64,000 bases of DNA, from NCBI RefSeq assembly GCF_029227915.1, contig NC_079884.1, positions 12,026,001 through 12,090,000 on the forward strand, given 5' to 3'. Each line of letters begins with the position of its first letter. Position 1 is the first letter of the stretch. Of the stretch, positions 48,701 to 60,047 are shown one piece after another. The notes below the pieces were generated by a model. It was not told where the DNA came from. It did no database searches and saw only the letters and a list, made by a program, of their open reading frames with translations. The stretch comes from Hydractinia symbiolongicarpus. Taxonomy: Eukaryota; Cnidaria; Hydrozoa; Anthoathecata; Hydractiniidae. The translations under genes were made by a program, and so were the position numbers.

Positions 48701-50542
48701 GAAACTTAAGTAGAACAAAGTAAAAAAAAATATGATAAAAACTAGGATACTTTTTGTATACCTCTAAATCAAATATGGTGCATTTATACATTTTGTGCAC
48801 GTCAGACTTATCTTGCATGAAACTGTGTGCCAAAACCATACAACAATATAATCATTCTCAACCAGAAATATTGTATCTCACCACAAGTGAATGGTGTCAA
48901 GCAAAGGATTGGTAGACTTAAATTATTCAATATGAATATACAAATCATGAAGCTTAAGCTTGTGCTTTCAATAAATACACTTACACTAATTTATTTCGAC
49001 CACAATTCATAAACTTCAATCTTTTAATACAGAATTTTTACACTTACGAACATCAACAATAAACTAACCTACCTTTCAGTACCATCTTGCTTATACGAAC
49101 TTTTATAAAAACCAGTAAGTAATGTAGAAACATCAGATTTAAACTGCAGTGTTATGGAGTAATCACCAACAGCCATGTTTTCTTCAAGTACAGTAACATA
49201 ATATTCATTCTCAGGAAAAGGAAATGTTCGAGCCACTTTTACGTTGCTGTTTGTTGCTGTAAATAAAAATTGAAAATAGTTCTTCAGCTGTTAGTATGGA
49301 AGTAATTTTATTTAAATATTATTGCAGCTCATTAAAAAGGGTTTTGATGTGTAAAGGAAAGCATAAATTAAGTTTTAGGTGTGTTTGTGCTGTGCGCTGC
49401 ATTTATTAATCTTCTTCAAAGTCTCATTACTAGCACACCTAAAACAATTTGTGCATTCTATTGCATGCCTTCATGAGAAAGCTTGACTATATACCAATCT
49501 TAGATTATAACAAAAGATACTTTCAAGCTGCTCATAATGCTGCAATTAATATTATTCACACTCAAATTCAGTATTTAAAGTTTTTCTTACCTAATGATTT
49601 CACCGAAACAGAGTCAACTGTCATTTGCTTTATATGCACTATAACAACATTTGTTGGTTTTGTTACTTTAAAAAATGCTTCCTGTTTACCCTCGTATTTT
49701 AATTGTTTAACATAAGCTTTGATGAAGAGATTGTAGTGATATGGTATGACATCACTTGGTAACCTTATGGAGCACCAAACATCAGTACAACTGCCAGATG
49801 TGGTACTTGCAACTGAGGTGGTATCAGGTGCAACCTGGGTTGTATACATGTTCTTTGTTGGTGCAATACCTAGAGATAAGTTAGATAAACACTATTGTGC
49901 AATAAAATTGTTGTTTTCTCTTTGTATTACGTATATCTGCGCTTTAGTTCAGAAGAGATACAAATTCCTTACTAAAATGCTTATTTGATAAAAAAGAAGT
50001 ATTATCTCATTAGAGAATATAATGAAAATTTTAAAATAAATTTTAAAACAAATAATATAATACAATATGCCAAAAAAACTTAATATGACAGTGTTCTCCA
50101 TTACTTTTTGCAGTCCAAACCAATTTCCTTCTTGCCACGCTTTAGTTAGCCATAATAAAATGTTTCAAATACAGATATAAATTTATTGATGGTTAAAATA
50201 TGAGATTGTCTGGAAAATTAAGTTAATAATTAAAACCAGACCTTTTAATTACACCTTTATAGATTCAGAACGTTAAAATGCAGATATGAATCTATTGAAC
50301 TTTAAAACATAATTTTGTCCTGAAAATTAAAAATTATTAAACAAGATCTTCATACCGCCAGTTTCCTTTGCATATTTTGCTTCTGTGTCTTTCCTCGCTT
50401 TCTTTGCAGCTAATAATCCACTGAGTAACCCAACGAGAATGATCAAAACAAGAAAAACCACAACAAGCACATAAACACTTTTTTTTCTCACATAGCCATT
50501 TTTATTGTTACCAGACAAATCATATTCCATGTTTTGGACCAT
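39791..50542 (-). CDS. M1-family membrane aminopeptidase (aminopeptidase N-like)
   Basis: Complete gene of 21 coding exons: 50356-50542, 49591-49869, 49073-49256, 48248-48527, 47076-47196, 46449-46603, 45866-45979, 45300-45434, 45086-45151, 44419-44484, 44079-44239, 43812-43894, 43607-43728, 43225-43280, 42434-42581, 42107-42144, 41723-41818, 41177-41344, 40831-40974, 40548-40629, 39791-39997. All phases agree and give 963 residues (human ANPEP 967). Type II topology: short cytosolic tail, membrane segment about residues 22-46, then a Thr/Ser-rich stalk. Motifs: [24 protein letters not shown] at 361-365 in place of GAMEN; zinc site HELAH 397-401 with third ligand Glu420 (HEXXH-x18-E); the likely transition-state Tyr483 in [20 protein letters not shown]; and [19 protein letters not shown] in the C-terminal domain. 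Family members remove N-terminal residues from peptides at the cell surface. Zinc chemistry looks intact, but substrate recognition may differ. The C-terminus extends about 20 residues past the usual end. Confidence 0.95.
41857..41943. repeat. (GAAC)n microsatellite
   Basis: About 87 nt of nearly perfect GAAC repeats lie in the aminopeptidase intron between the exons 42107-42144 and 41723-41818, 39 nt upstream of the latter. Open frames through it are artefacts of the repeat. Confidence 0.97.
43496..43565 (-). repeat. tRNA-like (Thr-CGT-like) SINE head or tRNA pseudogene
   Basis: The minus strand reads GGAGATGGTGTAGTGTACCG, then GTAACTCGTAATCG, then GATTCGAGTCCTCACTCC. The A box (TGGTGTAGTG) and B box (GATTCGAGTCC, one change from consensus) are correctly spaced, and the anticodon-loop position shows CGT. 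The acceptor stem pairs only partly (GGAG with CTCC), so a tRNA-derived SINE or dead tRNA inside an aminopeptidase intron is more likely than a working gene. Confidence 0.45.
45268..45305. repeat. 19-bp tandem duplication of a splice donor
   Basis: ATTTGTTATATACCTTGTT occurs twice (45268-45286, 45287-45305). On the minus strand each copy contains AACAAG|GTATATAAC, the end of the exon 45300-45434 plus its donor. The gene therefore has two identical donors 19 nt apart. Use of the distal one would shift the frame. Confidence 0.85.
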
Positions 50543-51234
50543 ATTGAAATTCACTGTTTCAACAAAACACAGAAGTTATAAAAAATAAACAAAATGGTCT
50601 GGATCGCTAGATCAAAATGTAAATAAAACGATACTACGCATAGCCACTATAGTTTCTGAGTTTTTAAATTCGTCCTATAACAGCCTGGATTCAACTCTAA
50701 AGCACAGTTTTTTAACTCTAGTTTGAAATTATTTTATACATTGATAAATTATGTGCAAACAAGCAAGTAAAGAAAACAGTCAAAACAAAGTTTGTATACA
50801 CAAAGTTGTGGAATCCTACATCAAACATAAGAAACAAAGTTAACGAATATCACATACTATTTCAAGATTTTATGGAACTAATATAATTCGATAACAGTAA
50901 AACATTATGGCATATAAACAATTTTTGGATTTGTATGTCAGAAGTGTTTAACAACAGTAATTTGTTATATAAATGTTTTTTTGTGTTTTTCTCTTAAATA
51001 CATATATAAAAATATAAATTCATCCATCTAGCAACTTTTGGAAATATGTCACAGACTATTTTTTTTTATGTAAACACATTACCACACATGAAATCATCTA
51101 TCAAAAACAAATACTACAACTACTGTCTTCTTTCATTAAGAAAAGTAGAAAAACAACCATTTAAAAGAACCATTATGGAATACTTTATACTATTCTTACA
51201 TGAAGTTGAAACTTCTACCAGTTTATCAAGGGCT

Positions 51235-52620
51235 TTAAAACGTTTTTGCCTGTCCTGGACGTAACATGTGGTAAAGTTTATCGTGATTTAATGATGATCG
51301 AATGTCAACAAGAAAATTTTGAATATAATTATCCCGTTCTTTCCTCTTCACACTGTATATTAAAACTAATGTCATCCTGACGTCCACTTTAATCAGGAAA
51401 TAAGAACTTTCTAGTTTCTGATCATAAAAATAAACAATTTTATCAGTAACATTCAAAGCTTGTCTCTGATCGTTTATGATTGATATAACATTTGGCCAGT
51501 GTTCCTTCGGTCGAATATCTGGAATATTCATAACACTGGGATACGAATTCATTCCAGTCGGTTTTTCACATATAGTACTCCGCAAATGATACCCATGCCC
51601 CTTAAATGTATTTTTCTTTGTTGTTGTGTCTAATACTAGTGACATACTTAGCACATCCGTTTTTCTTTGAAAGTTTAAAAACTTACTAATAAAGTCAATG
51701 CTTGTTTTAGACAGTGACGCTTTTATATCAGCTGCTGGTGCTTGAGCACTCAGTGAAGTAAAAAAATAAAATGAGAATTTTGACAACAGACTTGAATACA
51801 TCGAAATCAACCACTGATATAAAAATGGTGTCATCTCAGTTTGTTTTTTGTTGGAACGACTGAAAAGAGATTTGTAAGAAAATGTTGATAAGAGCTGTTC
51901 TTTTACTGAAGTAGAGGGTGATAGCGAACTCCATGCACTTAATTTTGCTTGGCATTCTCGTAACAATAAAAGAGAATCAAGAAAATCCCATTCTGCTAAA
52001 TGATTCTCAATTTTAAAAATGTTACTCACAATATCAACTTCATAAGAAAAACTTGTCTTTAAAGGATCAAGTATAGGGTGATGAAATGCTTTTAAAAACT
52101 CCATGCTAATATTTGTAATGGACTGAATAATTTCCTGAATATTTTGAGCATGGTTCCATCCACTTTTAGCCATAAATTCGTAAAAATCTATCATTTTAAG
52201 CCGTGCAGATGTAAATTGTATAATTTGCTTGGATAACTCCACAGTCAATGCTTCTACACCATGTGGAGTACTTTTAGAATGCAACTTTGGACTATCAAAC
52301 ACGACTTCTTGCTTTGTGAGTTCTGCTGACAAGTTTGTATATAAAGGTCTGATAGTTTGTTTGAATAATTTCTTCTCAATAAAAGCCATGGTAAAATAGT
52401 TCTTCTCAGCATGTGCAAATGTAAGCAAAGCATTTAACAATGCATTCCAATTAGAACCTGCTTCTGGTTTAAACATCTCTCGTTCCTTTTCCACAAACTC
52501 TTGAGCACGATCAAATTGAAATTGTGCAATGGTATAACAAAACGTTTCTAAAAACGCTCTTTCTCTTGGGATGGGTTTTAGATTTTTTTCTGCAGTATCT
52601 TCGTTGCCCACTACATCCAT
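51235..52620 (-). CDS. KICS2: KICSTOR subunit KICS2 (C12orf66 family)
   Basis: A single-exon frame of 461 residues from the ATG at 52620 (MDVVGNEDTAEKN). An in-frame ATG at 52659 is less likely, because a 3' splice site (TTTTACTAG) lies between the two, 10 nt upstream of the chosen start. From memory, the protein aligns with human KICS2 along its whole length: AFLETFCYTIAQFQFDRA near the N-terminus; FHHPILDPLKTSF; SEWKFL-like LAEWDFLDSL; LLSKFSFYFFTSLS; FKGHGYHLRS; HWPNVISIINDQR; and the C-terminal LRPGQAKTF. In animals, KICS2 with KPTN, ITFG2 and SZT2 forms KICSTOR, which holds GATOR1 on the lysosome and lets amino-acid or glucose shortage switch off mTORC1. It lies 0.7 kb upstream of the aminopeptidase on the same strand. 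Confidence 0.96.
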   Translation of the reverse strand: MDVVGNEDTAEKNLKPIPRERAFLETFCYTIAQFQFDRAQEFVEKEREMFKPEAGSNWNALLNALLTFAHAEKNYFTMAFIEKKLFKQTIRPLYTNLSAELTKQEVVFDSPKLHSKSTPHGVEALTVELSKQIIQFTSARLKMIDFYEFMAKSGWNHAQNIQEIIQSITNISMEFLKAFHHPILDPLKTSFSYEVDIVSNIFKIENHLAEWDFLDSLLLLRECQAKLSAWSSLSPSTSVKEQLLSTFSYKSLFSRSNKKQTEMTPFLYQWLISMYSSLLSKFSFYFFTSLSAQAPAADIKASLSKTSIDFISKFLNFQRKTDVLSMSLVLDTTTKKNTFKGHGYHLRSTICEKPTGMNSYPSVMNIPDIRPKEHWPNVISIINDQRQALNVTDKIVYFYDQKLESSYFLIKVDVRMTLVLIYSVKRKERDNYIQNFLVDIRSSLNHDKLYHMLRPGQAKTF

Positions 52621-55611
52621 TTTAGTTTTTCTAGTAAAACAATAAAGACAAAAATACATTTTTATGCTTCTGTTGCAAGTTTAAAAGTTAAAAGCCACTG
52701 AAATAAAAATAAAGTACACAATGTTGTAAAAAAGAAATTCTTCTTTTATTAGAGCTATATGTATCCTTGCATAATGTACACTTTTTTTAATTGTACATTA
52801 CTTTCATTGACAACTTTTGACACTTACCTTATATAAAATAAATTAAAATATATTGAAATGATATATAAAAAATATTTTTTTATCCTTTCAAGGTTGATAA
52901 AAAAAGATTCATCTAATTTTTAAAACTATTAAAAAATATACACTAGGGTAAATCACTTGGTATTAAGAATAGAGTGACTACCATGGCAGTCTTGTATCTT
53001 CCACTTTCAGCATCTTCTGAGAAAGAAGAAGATAAAAAGGGGAGCTCAGGCGTAACTTGGAACTTAGCAGTTAATACAGATGTAAATTCAGAAGGAGACT
53101 AACAAACATGGTAAAAAGGTTATTTGTGGATGTTGAATTGCTTCCAGACAACAGAACATAAGTTACATGTGTATTTTGGATATCTGCCTGTTAGCTACTA
53201 AAGAATAAAATGTTACAAATATCTTATCTTTACACAAAAAAATAGTTTACATTAAAGAATGTAAATAATGTGACTCTAAAAACAAGCAAAAAAATCCAGA
53301 AAATTCCATGAGACATGTGTACTCACACGCGCACTAAAGCTTGTTGCTTGCGTAAAGTCAGAAATTTGTTTTTTTAGGACGTAGTTAAGTTACCTCCTAG
53401 TCCAAGCACCAATCAAGTAACCTTAATAAAATGACTAAATGGCTACAGTCTGTTTAAAAATTCAATACAAAAAAAAATTCTGAACATGCACACTCGTAAC
53501 TTCTTTCATAAAACAACATTTTCTGTTTGTTCAAAGTAAAAATATTCTTTTTAAATCAGAATTCGTTAAACAAGTCAAAAAAATGGTGTCCACATGCTTA
53601 ATTTAGAAACTACAGAAACTGTGTTAATCAATCAAAGTTATTTAGCACAACTTCAATCAAGAAACTGTACTGAAGGTAGCGGTATGGTAAATATTTAATT
53701 TTTTTCACTTATTTTTTTTTCGCTGTTACAAAAGCCTTCCACTTCAATTTCTTTGTTCTGGCAATCAAATACTTTTGTGTACAAAATAAGTTATGACTCA
53801 CAGTTACTAAAATAAATCTGACATTCAGTATTGAGAATGAATGACCTGTTTTATGCAATATTTAAGGTTTGAGAAAGAAGCATGATGAAAAGCACCGGAA
53901 AAGATGTTGAAACTTATAAACATCTGGTCATTTTTTATTAAATTAAAGTTTGTTTTTGTTATTCTGAAAATGCCTTCAAAATTGTCAAATTACTGAAAAA
54001 ACAGGAAAATACACAACAAAAATTTAAATCAAAGAAAGTGTTGGATGAGGTTTTAGTTACTATTTTAGGTTACCACTTGGTACATTGGTAGATTAATTAA
54101 AACGTTGTGCTGCTGTTGTGTTGAACTCAGGTTGAAGTTACAAGGATTATCAGGTTGGGCGTTTATTTCACGTTTGGCAAAAGAAACAAAATGTGCTAAA
54201 ATTATTGAATAAGGGATCTTCGTATGATCAAAATAATGTGTTGTGAGAACAAGAGATCCAAGCTAATTGTGAAAAGGAAAACAACTCTTCTGCCAATCAA
54301 AACAAAAATTAGAAATTGAATGAAATTGAAAGAAATTGAATTTAACTGATCTGACGAAGAAAAAAAATCAGAAAGCGAAATTGAGGTTATGGATGATGAA
54401 CAATTTTCCAAGGCTGTTCAACACTGGCTGATGTCAATCGAAGCTAATACAATGTTGTGGGGGGTGACATGTGCCTTGGTGAATTAGAGCTTCGTAAACA
54501 GAAATCTTTCAGTGGGAGTCGGTACAGAATTTCATTACATATTATGAGCTTCTCCAAGGGCATCCTTTGGTAATGAAACTATTTCATTCTTGGTGGATGA
54601 GCAAAAGTGTTAAATTTAACACTTTTTTAATTACCCTTGTGTTTTCCATCTCCTTGACCTTTTTAAAACACTCTTTAATGGTATTTTTACTGAAAAAATT
54701 ACAATAAACTAATAAATTTTTACTAAACGAAAATTATTAAAATGTCATAATGATACTTATTGTTTCAATTAGATTAATGTACTATTTTGTAACTATATAA
54801 TTGGAAACTATATAATTGGAAAATGTACAAAGAATCGAAAAGAAAATCCAAAAATTTAGAATAAATCATTCAAGTGCTTTCCTCTCCGGTAAAAAAAATG
54901 CTCTTGACAACGTATAGCAAAGAAAAATTACAGATCTTTTAGTGAAATTCTAGCTTACACAGATTCAAATACTATATTTGAAGAAAAAGTTATGAAAAGT
55001 TTAAGGGAACATTTAAAAAGGTTAAATTTAGCAAAAAGATATTTAGAGAGTTTCAGAGACTATTAATTTAACTATTTAGGTAACAGCTTGAAGATAAAAA
55101 TTTCTGTTAATGGCTTGGGAACCAACTAAATATCAGGCCACCTAAATTTATCAAATATCTGAGCAATTGGAACGATAATGAGTTTAGAGACAGGAAAGGC
55201 CAGAATGTCAAGATTCACAGCTTGTCTGTGATACTTGGGTACAAAATAGTATATGCTCTACGAATGGTCAGAATGGTTGTAATATGGTGTCTATACCAAA
55301 AACAAAATATCATGAACAATTTAAAAAGATTACAAAGATGTATTGATTGAAAAAAAAAGTATGCATGTACGTGTTTCATTTGCATTAAACAGAAGAATTG
55401 CTACAACATTGTGCCCTGTTAAGATTATTACGTCAGAGGTTGAATGCAGTTTATCTCATAAGCATAAGCATAAAAACCATCAAAGAAGACTTGTCACAAA
55501 TAAGTAACAAAATTGGGTCTGTTAAGAGAGGTGTGCTAATCAAAGTCAAGACCTTGGTAATCAAGATAACAGTCATTAAATTACAGGGACTCACATGGAG
55601 AAGAAAAAAAT
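52621..55611. other. Repeat-derived stretch upstream of KICS2
   Basis: No intact gene. Around 54300-54600 and 54960-55500 the plus strand has scattered protein-like frames broken by stops (for example SESEIEVMDDEQFSKAVQHW), leading towards the BEN-like frame at 55612. These look like one decayed plus-strand gene or transposon. The rest is plain AT-rich sequence. Confidence 0.4.
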
Positions 55612-56022
55612 ATGCAACCAGCTAATGGAAATGGTGGTTTGAGTTTCGTTAAACTACTTACGTCGACCATAAACATGAATGAAGATATGGACTGTCAGAT
55701 ACCCCAATTTAATGAAACCTGTGTTCCTCCTCCTCCAATTAACCAAATTCACGCCAAAAGTCAACGGAAAGGAAAAAACAAATGTGCAACATTTATCAAT
55801 AATGAAATGGTTAGTCTGTACAGCAAGGAAGAGCTTTTAAATGGAAGAATATGTGGAGGAAATCGAAAGTACAAGGACTCCCTCCAAGAAAAAGGCCCCT
55901 TATCACCTGGAAGAATAACCATAATTTCAACCGCCAGAAAAAGTCATTGTGATGACTTTGAAGATATCAAAAAAATTACAGAAGTTGCAAATTCAAAATG
56001 TCGTCAAGTTCGACAATCTTAA
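55612..56022 (+). pseudogene. BEN-domain-like open frame, probably the tail of a decayed gene
   Basis: A 136-residue frame starts with ATG at 55612. The second half resembles a BEN domain: VSLYSKEELLNGRICGG, then GPLSPGRITIISTA, then EVANSKCRQVRQS, matching the usual pattern of an N-terminal helix, an L-x-P-x-(K/R)-(I/L) turn and a final K/R-x-x-x-R helix. The first half has no recognisable domain. BEN domains bind DNA or chromatin proteins. The sequence before it is frame-broken and no splice acceptor is convincing. It may therefore be the last exon of a dying gene, or a short intact gene. Confidence 0.45.
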
Positions 56023-56596
56023 AGAAAAAAAAATTGTTGGTATATAGCATTTTTTTCTTGTGTCTTATTCCCAATACTTCACAAAAACAAACAGCCTTTC
56101 ACCAAAGTTTTGTTCACAATGATATATTTCCGCACAATAAACATTTGATCTTTCACAAGCTTCAAACAGCATTAATATTTAATTTGTTTTCGAAACCTTG
56201 GCATAGGGGAGGATTTTTTTCATTAATTGCATATGAAGGCTTTTGAATGTTAAAATAATGTTTATAATATAATAAATGAACTACGAATTTTGTAGATGAC
56301 CCCTAATTTTATAAAAACTGATACCAATGTCCAAAAATCATCAAAATATGGTCTGATAATTATAAACTTATCCTAAACATAGATCAAACTTTTACAGAGT
56401 TTATCTTAATTTTTAAGAAATTTTTTTTCTCTTCAAAAAGCATAATCACAGTGTTTTTTTGAAGAAGATTGTAACAAACTTTAAATGCATATTGAAAATG
56501 TATATATGTGAGTGATTTTTTGTTATCATGGAATTCCCTGTCATAATTAAAAAAGTTTTCCTCACAATTACTTTACAAAGAGGTAAATTCCTTAAT

Positions 56597-57511
56597 TTAC
56601 ATAAACTTTAATTTATGATCAACAGAAAAAATATCAAAAGGAGAGTAATCAACTCCAAATAATGATGAAAATTTTCCCTTTTGAAGAGGATTTACCCTCA
56701 CAACATTAACTTTAGTTCCAAATTTTTCGTGAATATATTTATCAACAGTATTTATCCCATCAGCTAGCCCCAACTCCACTGCTTTCTGACCAATAAATAT
56801 ATCACCATTAAATAGTGTTTCTTCTGGTCCATTCAGCTTGTTATGTCGACTTTCTTTCACGTAATCTGCAAAATTTTTGTGAATATGCTTTAAAATTCCT
56901 TTCATCATCGCAATGTCGTTTTCTTTTTCAGGAGAAAAAGGATCAAGGATTGATTTGTTTTCTCCAGATACATAAATTCTTCGCTCTATGCCATAACGTT
57001 TAATAAATTCATGAAAACCAAATCCCTGAAATACTGCCCCAAGGCTACCAACAGCAGAGTTTTTCGTAATGTAAATTTCGCTTCCTGCACATGCCATCCA
57101 ATAGCCACCAGACAATGCCAAGTCATGAACAAAAGAAATAACATTAACGTTTTTTTCTTTCCCTAGATTATTAATTTTATTTGAAATTAATTCTGATTGC
57201 GAAGGTGAACCACCTGGACTGTTTATGATTAAGCAAACAGCTTTTAACTTGTTTATATTAAATGCCTTCTCGATACAACCCTCTAAAGACTCAATGTTTA
57301 ACTTCCCATCTCTACCAAATTTCTGTTTACCAAAACTTGGTTGAATAGTTCCCTCTAGATTAATGACCGCAACATTGGGTTGATATCTTTTTGTAATAAA
57401 TGTTGGCGGAAATTTCGCATTTTTGTGTTCTGCCGTGCTTAATTTAGCATTCATCACATGACTAGTTTTAAAACTAGACACCAGTAATGTCCTGCATCTC
57501 AATGTTAACAT
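56597..57511 (-). CDS. S49-family (SppA/SohB-type) serine protease, probably mitochondrial
   Basis: An intronless frame of 304 residues, ATG at 57511, with a clean 3' splice site (TTAACTTTTAG) ending 10 nt upstream. The first 35 or so residues are basic and Ser/Thr-rich with one acidic residue (MLTLRCRTLLVSSFKTSHVM), typical of a mitochondrial presequence. The rest is a single S49 domain: VAVINLEGTI; INSPGGSPSQSELIS; DLALSGGYWMACAGSEIY with the catalytic Ser134; GSLGAVFQGFGFHEFIKRYG; and SGENKSILDPFSPEKENDI with the likely catalytic Lys186. The last block is closest, from memory, to bacterial SppA of the alphaproteobacterial kind. No transmembrane anchor is apparent. Bacterial relatives digest cleaved signal peptides; the role in animals is not established. 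All residues of the Ser/Lys dyad are present, so it should be active. Confidence 0.93.
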   Translation of the reverse strand: MLTLRCRTLLVSSFKTSHVMNAKLSTAEHKNAKFPPTFITKRYQPNVAVINLEGTIQPSFGKQKFGRDGKLNIESLEGCIEKAFNINKLKAVCLIINSPGGSPSQSELISNKINNLGKEKNVNVISFVHDLALSGGYWMACAGSEIYITKNSAVGSLGAVFQGFGFHEFIKRYGIERRIYVSGENKSILDPFSPEKENDIAMMKGILKHIHKNFADYVKESRHNKLNGPEETLFNGDIFIGQKAVELGLADGINTVDKYIHEKFGTKVNVVRVNPLQKGKFSSLFGVDYSPFDIFSVDHKLKFM

Positions 57512-59152
57512 GACTTTGAACCTAAAAGTTAATTACAATTTGTATTTTTAGTTCAATTTTATGCCTCCCAAAATTAAAAAAAAAATAATATTAAAAATGA
57601 CAATGCATTTACAACAACATTACAATTAAAACACTTCAAGATTTATCTGTATCAACAAGTCATATTAAACATTATCAATTGCTTTATGATTCGCGATTTC
57701 TGATTTGAATGTACCTCAGAGTCTCATTCATACATAACTTGTGTTGAAAATCTTTTAAGAAGGTGGTGCAAACAAACATTTACATCAAAGGACGAAATAT
57801 AAAAAGCCCAGAAAATCACAAAAACCCACAGTTAGTGGATTGTTTTCACTGGGGGCCACTAAAACAAAAAAGAAACAAAAAATGATAAACCTTGGACTGC
57901 CTCAGCTCAATCAAACATAGCATATAACATATTTTATAATCTGTGAAAAATTAAAAGAAAGTTGACTTCTATTACAGGTCACTTGGTCTGGAAGACTATT
58001 TCACACTTTTGCAGCTCACAACGGGAAGGCTTTTTCTCAACAGGAAGCCTTTTTTGCCAAATTCTGTGTTGACCAAGGAAAGTGTGAACCTGTTTTTTGA
58101 AGCTTGTTTGGTGATTGTGGCCATTTTTTTGACAAAAGGAAGTTTGAGTGCATATAATCAGGAGCAATGTGATTGAAACTAATATATATGGCATTGCTTT
58201 TGATGAGTAAATTATTCAGTGAATATTCCCTCTCTCCCCAAAAAGGTACAGACACATTTTATTCATTTTCTGGTTTCCCAATCTACCTCAGGTTGCACAA
58301 GCCCAATGCGGAGGAGCAGTAGTTAAAATATGGCATGACAAGTGCATTATTTAAATAGTTTTTGAAACATTTTTTAGGGTGGCCAGCATCATAGCATTTG
58401 TAGCAAATGCTGGCTATGTTACTTTACAGGTGAAATTATAAGTTTAGACCAATATCCTTGAAAAAATACTATAGTTTTACAGCTAGGCTAGGAGTTGCCT
58501 CTCCTCTCTCTCCTTTACTTATCCATAATAGCTGCATGGTTATAATATTTTAGCATTTATAAAAAACAAAACAGATAAAATATGGATAAAACTATAAAAT
58601 AATCAAATGTATAGCTGTCTAGCTTACTGACTGCACACCATCTCAGAGCTGAAATATTTCTTCCAACTGAGGCTACCATTTTATCTTTATAAAAGATAAA
58701 ATCCAGACCATAAAAACTGTTCTTCTAGGGTCCGACTGAGGGTTCATGTCTCGCGCGTGTCCGCAAGAAAAATTAGTTCCTGTACCTTTAGGCCATACTC
58801 ATTTAATCCCCTTTTTATGTATATGCCTGGGTCAAAGTTGAAAACAAGCGATACAATATAATAGTTTCCGAGACATAACTATCTTTGTAAGTCCTTGTAA
58901 AGTTCGTACGAAGGAATTAATTAATTTTAAAGTGTGATTTTGAATTGGACATATACTGACAATAAACGCACTTCAATAACTGCGACTTTTTGTTTTTCAG
59001 TCTAACAATAATTTCGGTGTGGCAATTCTTTTGTAAAAAACATAAGTTTTTAGGGGGGTTAGTATGCGCAGTATAATCAGGTTTAAAGGAACAAACGATA
59101 TTTAGCGTGTATTTTTGCTTATCAAGCTTCCCTTGGCTAACCGACCGTTTAA

Positions 59153-59203
59153 CCTCGTCCCCAGGGCTCTTTTTTTCCTGACAATTTTTACCCTGGGACG
59201 AGG
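59153..59203. repeat. Fold-back repeat, CCTCGTCCCCAGGG family
   Basis: CCTCGTCCCCAGGG (59153-59166) and CCCTGGGACGAGG (59191-59203) are inverted around a T-rich spacer. The same core occurs at 9917-9956 and 59956-60047. Confidence 0.75.
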
Positions 59204-59955
59204 CTGCTGATTGTCCTCAATCAGGTTTAAATCTCCTGCGATATACACGATTGTTTTCCTGCCCACATCACCCGGGATATGAATTTCTTTCTTCGTGCAC
59301 ACTCGCCCGTATGTATGAGCAACTCAGTGGATTTGATTAAGCAAAGAAAACACAATACGCCCACGTTTATGAAATCGGCCTCACATTCAGTTGCCTCTTT
59401 CACATTCGAAGTAATATTAAACAATGCTTAAATTATACAGTTGTCGTCTCTTTTTATGTCTGGACATAAAACGTCCGGATATAAAATGCAACCGACAACA
59501 ACCGCTGGGAGCGTTGATCATTGAGTTTCCAGTAGATGTCTTATTGGTTTTTAACGAATATATGTTATGTTTTTTTTAAAAAAAATATGTGATGTAGCTA
59601 AAAAATGTACGAGAATGCTACCGTCTTAGGCTAAAAAAATGCCCTGAGGTACGAGATTGCACATGACAGCTTTTAACCAACTCTCTCCCAGGGCGTCTTG
59701 TTTGTCACTAACGCTGAACATCTCTGATAAAAAAAGAAACAACAGGCACTGAGATCGAATTTCTTCTTCTGTTTTCCTTTTTCGTGACAAGCTTTACCGC
59801 TTTGTTACTCAAAATAGTAAATTAGCATGCATAATTAAATTCGTGGGAATATCATCAAGCGAATTTCTATAAAGTAAAGTTGGCGTACGTTTAATTATGT
59901 ATACAAATTCAATTTTCTGATCAGTCAAGGGAAAAAAAGTTGTTTGAGTTGAGCG

Positions 59956-60047
59956 CACCCTCATCCCCAGGGCTTTTGGCATTCTTGATATGAAGAAAAG
60001 CCGCCATATTTAAAAAGGCAAATAACCCTCGTCCCCAGGACGAGGGT
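59956..60047. repeat. Compound fold-back repeat, CCTCGTCCCCAGGG family
   Basis: CACCCTCATCCCCAGGGC (59956-59973) is followed at 60025-60047 by ACCCTCGTCC-CCA-GGACGAGGGT, itself a perfect 10-bp hairpin. The right copy can pair with either neighbour, suggesting nested or rearranged copies. Confidence 0.7.

Noticed and set aside
54202-54411. Minus-strand hydrophobic frame
   Set aside because: Antisense of an acidic plus-strand remnant (SESEIEVMDDEQ); no support of its own.
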